Shown here piece by piece: positions 61,444 through 64,000 of a stretch of 64,000 nt of DNA. Source of the stretch: Chitinophaga sancti (GTDB lineage Bacteria; Bacteroidota; Bacteroidia; Chitinophagales; Chitinophagaceae); contig NZ_CP139247.1 of the NCBI RefSeq assembly GCF_034087045.1, positions 3,932,001 through 3,996,000 on the forward strand, written 5' to 3'. Position numbers and translations under genes: made by a program. The notes below the pieces were generated by a model. It made no database searches. It worked only from the letters and a program-made list of their open reading frames with translations, and was not told where the DNA came from. Position 1 is the first letter of the stretch. Every line of letters starts with the position of its first letter.

Positions 61444-62313
61444 ATGCCTGAATTGAAGAACGGACAGTTGCACGTAGTCATAGCTGAAAAAGGAGCGGAG
61501 CTCCGCAAGGTAACCCGTACAGACCTGCACCAGGAGTATCTCTGGAATGCAGACCCCGCTTACTGGGCCAAAACCAGCCCTGTATTATTTCCTATAGTGG
61601 GTACCATAAAGAATAATACCTACACGTTTGAAGGAAAAAATTACACACTCAGCAGGCATGGTTTTGCAAGGGACAATGTATTTGCTGTTACTTCGCAGAG
61701 CGATACCCAGGTTACGTTCGAACTGAATAGTAATGAAGAAACCCTGAAAGTATACCCCTTTCATTTCCGTTTTGCTGTCATTTATGCAATTGAAGGTGCA
61801 AAGCTCACTGTTACTTACCAGGTGGAAAATAAAGGTGCGGCAGACATGTATTTCTCTGTAGGTGCACATCCTGCATTCAAAGTGCCTTTGGAAGAAGGAG
61901 TCACTTACGAGGATTACTACCTTGCGTTTAATAAAGTAGAAGATACCCGTTTATATCTCCTGTCTGATGCAGGATTTGTGGAAAAGACACCTGTTCCTTT
62001 CCTGGAGCATACCCAGCGCCTGGACCTGAAGAAATCCCTCTTTTATAAGGATGCACTGGTATTTAAGGATCTTGCTTCCAATGCGATCTCTATTAAAAGC
62101 GATAAGAAACCACATGGTCTTACATTGCAATTTGATGGATTTCCATTCATGGGTATCTGGGCGGCGATAGATGCAGACTTTGTTTGCATCGAACCGTGGT
62201 GTGGTGTAGCGGATAATGTAGATGCTACAGGAGAACTTACAGAAAAGGAAGGGATCAATCAACTGGGGGCTAAACAGGTATTTGAGAGAAGCTGGACAGC
62301 GGACTTCTTTTAA
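61444..62313 (+). CDS. Aldose 1-epimerase family protein (LacX/YeaD-like)
   Basis: This 289-aa galactose-mutarotase-fold protein has LFPIVGTIKNNTYTFEG, SRHGFARDNVF, VGAHPAFKVPL with the catalytic-type His, and FVCIEPWCGVADN with an acidic residue in the position of the catalytic Glu. It interconverts anomers of a sugar or sugar phosphate. It lies 33 bp after the small membrane protein and is probably co-transcribed. Confidence 0.88.
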   Translation: MPELKNGQLHVVIAEKGAELRKVTRTDLHQEYLWNADPAYWAKTSPVLFPIVGTIKNNTYTFEGKNYTLSRHGFARDNVFAVTSQSDTQVTFELNSNEETLKVYPFHFRFAVIYAIEGAKLTVTYQVENKGAADMYFSVGAHPAFKVPLEEGVTYEDYYLAFNKVEDTRLYLLSDAGFVEKTPVPFLEHTQRLDLKKSLFYKDALVFKDLASNAISIKSDKKPHGLTLQFDGFPFMGIWAAIDADFVCIEPWCGVADNVDATGELTEKEGINQLGAKQVFERSWTADFF

Positions 62314-62326
62314 AAAATAATGCAAT

Positions 62327-62364
62327 AAATAGAAAAGCCTCCCGTCAGGGAGGCTTTTCTATTT
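62327..62364 (+). terminator. Terminator of the epimerase gene
   Basis: A 17-bp stem (AAATAGAAAAGCCTCCC with its complement) with a GTCA loop. Confidence 0.88.
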
Positions 62365-62383
62365 ATACAGTTCCTAAAAAAAT

Positions 62384-62427
62384 ATTAGTACACTAATTTG
62401 GTGGACTAATATTTTTTACTATTTTTG
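62384..62427 (+). promoter_or_regulatory. Strong promoter with operator-like repeats for the leader peptide/SusC transcript
   Basis: TTG (62398-62400), 19-nt spacer, TATTTTTG (62420-62427): a full match to the Bacteroidota promoter. An inverted repeat ATTAGT-AC-ACTAAT (62384-62397) lies just upstream of the TTG, and a third ACTAAT (62405-62410) lies in the spacer, which suggests binding by a regulator. Confidence 0.7.
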
Positions 62428-62457
62428 TCTCAATATCACTGTAATTTATTTTGTACA

Positions 62458-62532
62458 ATGGCAAATACAGTACAAACCATTTATCATCAACCAGGATGTC
62501 CTAACTCAGCCGACCGCTGTTGTTGCCGCTAA
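62458..62532 (+). CDS. 24-aa cysteine-rich leader peptide
   Basis: This short frame begins 30 bp after the promoter's -7 element. It starts MANTVQTIYHQPGC and ends NSADRCCCR before a TAA. Four of 24 residues are cysteine, three of them consecutive just before the end, the arrangement seen in amino-acid-responsive leader peptides that sense charged tRNA. It is followed by 270 nt of leader with hairpins and then the SusC gene. I do not recognise the peptide. Its real translation is inferred from position and composition only. Confidence 0.5.
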   Translation: MANTVQTIYHQPGCPNSADRCCCR

Positions 62533-62685
62533 TGATATTTTCTTCCATTCAATCACCTTTCCAGCATAATAATCCTGACACATGCTTTCCTATGTCAATA
62601 GCACGACATAAGAATGCCTCAAAACTGCAATATGCACACACATCTACATAACAAAGGCACACCAACCGTGTGTTAAAAAAAGAAA

Positions 62686-62722
62686 GCCGGTAACTGCGGG
62701 AACAGTCACCGGCCGGATTTTA
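62686..62722 (+). promoter_or_regulatory. Hairpin in the SusC leader, possible attenuator
   Basis: GCCGGTAACTG pairs with CAGTCACCGGC (one A-C mismatch) around CGGGAA, followed by CGGATTTTAAC. It could act as an attenuator under control of the leader peptide. A smaller CACAC/GTGTG hairpin lies just before it (62658-62672). Confidence 0.4.
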
Positions 62723-62802
62723 ACAAGGCTCGTTATCGCACTACTCAACGACTCACATCGCTGGGCAGGCACCTTATTTTTTAATCGCTAACTACAAATT
62801 TA

Positions 62803-64000
62803 ATGAAAAAAGTTCTCTTGCTCATCTCACTCACCCTGGGATTAGCACCTGTAACGTCGTATGCGCAAACAGTGAATGAACCAGTCATCAACTCCACACT
62901 CACCGGCATTGTCGTAGACAGCAAATCCCAAACCCCGCTCATCGGGGCTTTGGTAAGGATCAAAGGTACCACCAACCAGGTGCTCACTGACAATAAAGGG
63001 AAGTTCTTCTTCAAAACAGGACAAAAACTTCCCTACGTACTCGAAGCAATTTATATAGGGTACAAAAAGCAGGAGATCGAAGCCACCAACTCACCACTCA
63101 CCATCACGCTGGTCGAAAACGAAAGCCAGCTCAACGAAGTCGTAGTAGTAGGTTATGGCACCCAGCGCAAAAGTGACCTCACCGGCGCCGTCGCCAGCGT
63201 GAACAAAGGATTGCTGTCACAACCCGCTGCTTCTTTCGACAATTTATTGCAAGGCTCTGTACCAGGTATCAATGTCACCCAGAGCTCCGGTGCACCCGGT
63301 GCCACCGCCACTATCCGTGTAAGAGGTGGCAACTCCATCAGCTTTGGCAACGCCCCTCTTTACGTGATCGATGGCTTTATCATTTATAATAACAATGATA
63401 ATGTAAACACCAGCGCGTCCAACGGGGTAGGGGTGAACGCCCTCTCTACCATCAATCCCAGCGATATAGAAAGTATCGAAATCCTCAAAGATGCTTCTGC
63501 CACCGCTATCTATGGCTCCCGTGGTGCAAATGGGGTAGTGGTGATCACCACCAAAAGAGGGAAACGCGGCCGTGACGAAATTAGCTATAGTACCTACTTT
63601 GGCCAGCAACAGGTGCGTAAAAAACTGAAGCTGCTCAATGCCTCCCAATGGGCCTCTCTCATCAATGATGTGAATACAAGCACAGGCAGCGCCAAAACCT
63701 ACAGCGACTCTGCCATCGCTGCCCTCGGAGCCGGTACTGACTGGCAATCCGCCGCGCTTCGCAAAGCACCCATTCAAAACCATGAGCTCTCTGTATCTGG
63801 TGGCGACGATAAATCGAGGTACCTCATCTCCGGCAACTACTTCAACCAGGACGGAATTGTTGTGAACACCGGTTTCAAACGCTACTCCGGCAGGATCAAC
63901 TATGAACGAAACATCGGCGACAAACTGAAAGTCTCCACCAATATATTCGGTAGCCAATCCATCGAGGATAAACTCTATGGAAATAGCTATAACAGCATCA
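62803..64000 (+). CDS. SusC/RagA-family TonB-linked transporter, 5' part (runs off the window)
   Basis: This is the first about 399 codons of a SusC-type transporter. A signal peptide (KKVLLLISLTLGLAPVTSY) is followed by a carboxypeptidase-regulatory-like domain (about 32-112), the TonB box and start of the plug (NEVVVVGYGTQRKSDLTGAV), LYVIDGFIIYNN, IESIEILKDASATAIYGSRG and ANGVVVITTKRGKRG. There is no STN domain, so unlike the other SusC in this window it is not FecR/sigma controlled. Control may come instead from the leader region upstream. Confidence 0.95.
   Translation, partial: MKKVLLLISLTLGLAPVTSYAQTVNEPVINSTLTGIVVDSKSQTPLIGALVRIKGTTNQVLTDNKGKFFFKTGQKLPYVLEAIYIGYKKQEIEATNSPLTITLVENESQLNEVVVVGYGTQRKSDLTGAVASVNKGLLSQPAASFDNLLQGSVPGINVTQSSGAPGATATIRVRGGNSISFGNAPLYVIDGFIIYNNNDNVNTSASNGVGVNALSTINPSDIESIEILKDASATAIYGSRGANGVVVITTKRGKRGRDEISYSTYFGQQQVRKKLKLLNASQWASLINDVNTSTGSAKTYSDSAIAALGAGTDWQSAALRKAPIQNHELSVSGGDDKSRYLISGNYFNQDGIVVNTGFKRYSGRINYERNIGDKLKVSTNIFGSQSIEDKLYGNSYNSI

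Overview
The window looks like a chromosomal segment of a Bacteroidota bacterium, most likely of the family Chitinophagaceae and probably Chitinophaga or a close relative (inference). The reasons are SusC/SusD pairs, an ECF sigma factor with a FecR anti-sigma factor placed directly upstream of an STN-type SusC, a CHU_C (type IX secretion) C-terminal domain, LytTR and LytS-type regulators, many AraC, DinB and SDR genes, start codons without clear Shine-Dalgarno sequences, and several good TTG-N19-21-TAnnTTTG promoters, which is the Bacteroidota sigma-A pattern.

Layout. 0-1 kb: the 5' part of a TonB-dependent receptor on the minus strand behind a cobalamin riboswitch. 1.2-17.5 kb: mixed housekeeping and hydrolase genes: an M19 dipeptidase, a YdeI-like protein, an esterase with a PA14-like tail, a SUKH protein, an SDR, a class C serine hydrolase, two DinB proteins, an AraC regulator, a VOC protein, a membrane metallophosphoesterase, a truncated Na+/H+ antiporter, a long RluA-type pseudouridine synthase and a HEAT-repeat protein. 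17.5-27 kb: a repeat-rich zone with methionine aminopeptidase, an HxlR/azoreductase pair, an ankyrin protein, decayed methyltransferase genes, a Crp/SDR pair, a SnoaL-like protein and an MDR oxidoreductase. 28-29.4 kb: a frameshifted IS110-family transposase. 29.6-34 kb: a GH31 glycosidase and two divergent regulatory or redox genes. 34-45.8 kb: a complete polysaccharide utilization locus on the minus strand (sigma, FecR, SusC, SusD, DUF5077/DUF3472 lipoprotein, GH109, GH84), which points to N-acetylhexosamine-containing glycans as its substrate. 46-51.6 kb: secreted and surface proteins, a tRNA-Pro fragment and a candidate small RNA. 51.7-58.7 kb: an outer-membrane beta-barrel receptor, a LytS/LytTR two-component pair and a PAS kinase/response regulator pair. 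58.8-64 kb: an SDR, an MBL-rhodanese protein, a small membrane protein, an aldose epimerase, then a new SusC gene that runs off the window behind a cysteine-rich leader peptide.

The most unusual signal is a set of tandem repeat arrays between about 14.9 and 27.05 kb. Seven different gene 3' ends (rluA-like, HEAT, HxlR, azoR, SnoaL-like, MDR oxidoreductase, AraC) are followed by repeats whose unit contains the last codons and stop codon of that gene. Units are about 20, 22-23, 38-39, 52, 78-80, 85 and 95 bp and share no common sequence. One array forms three tandem 24-codon chimeric mini-ORFs. Other points of interest are the leader peptide ending in Cys-Cys-Cys-Arg in front of the last SusC gene, the orphan promoter/terminator pair near 48.1 kb, and a 134-bp element that looks like the two ends of an insertion sequence without its transposase.
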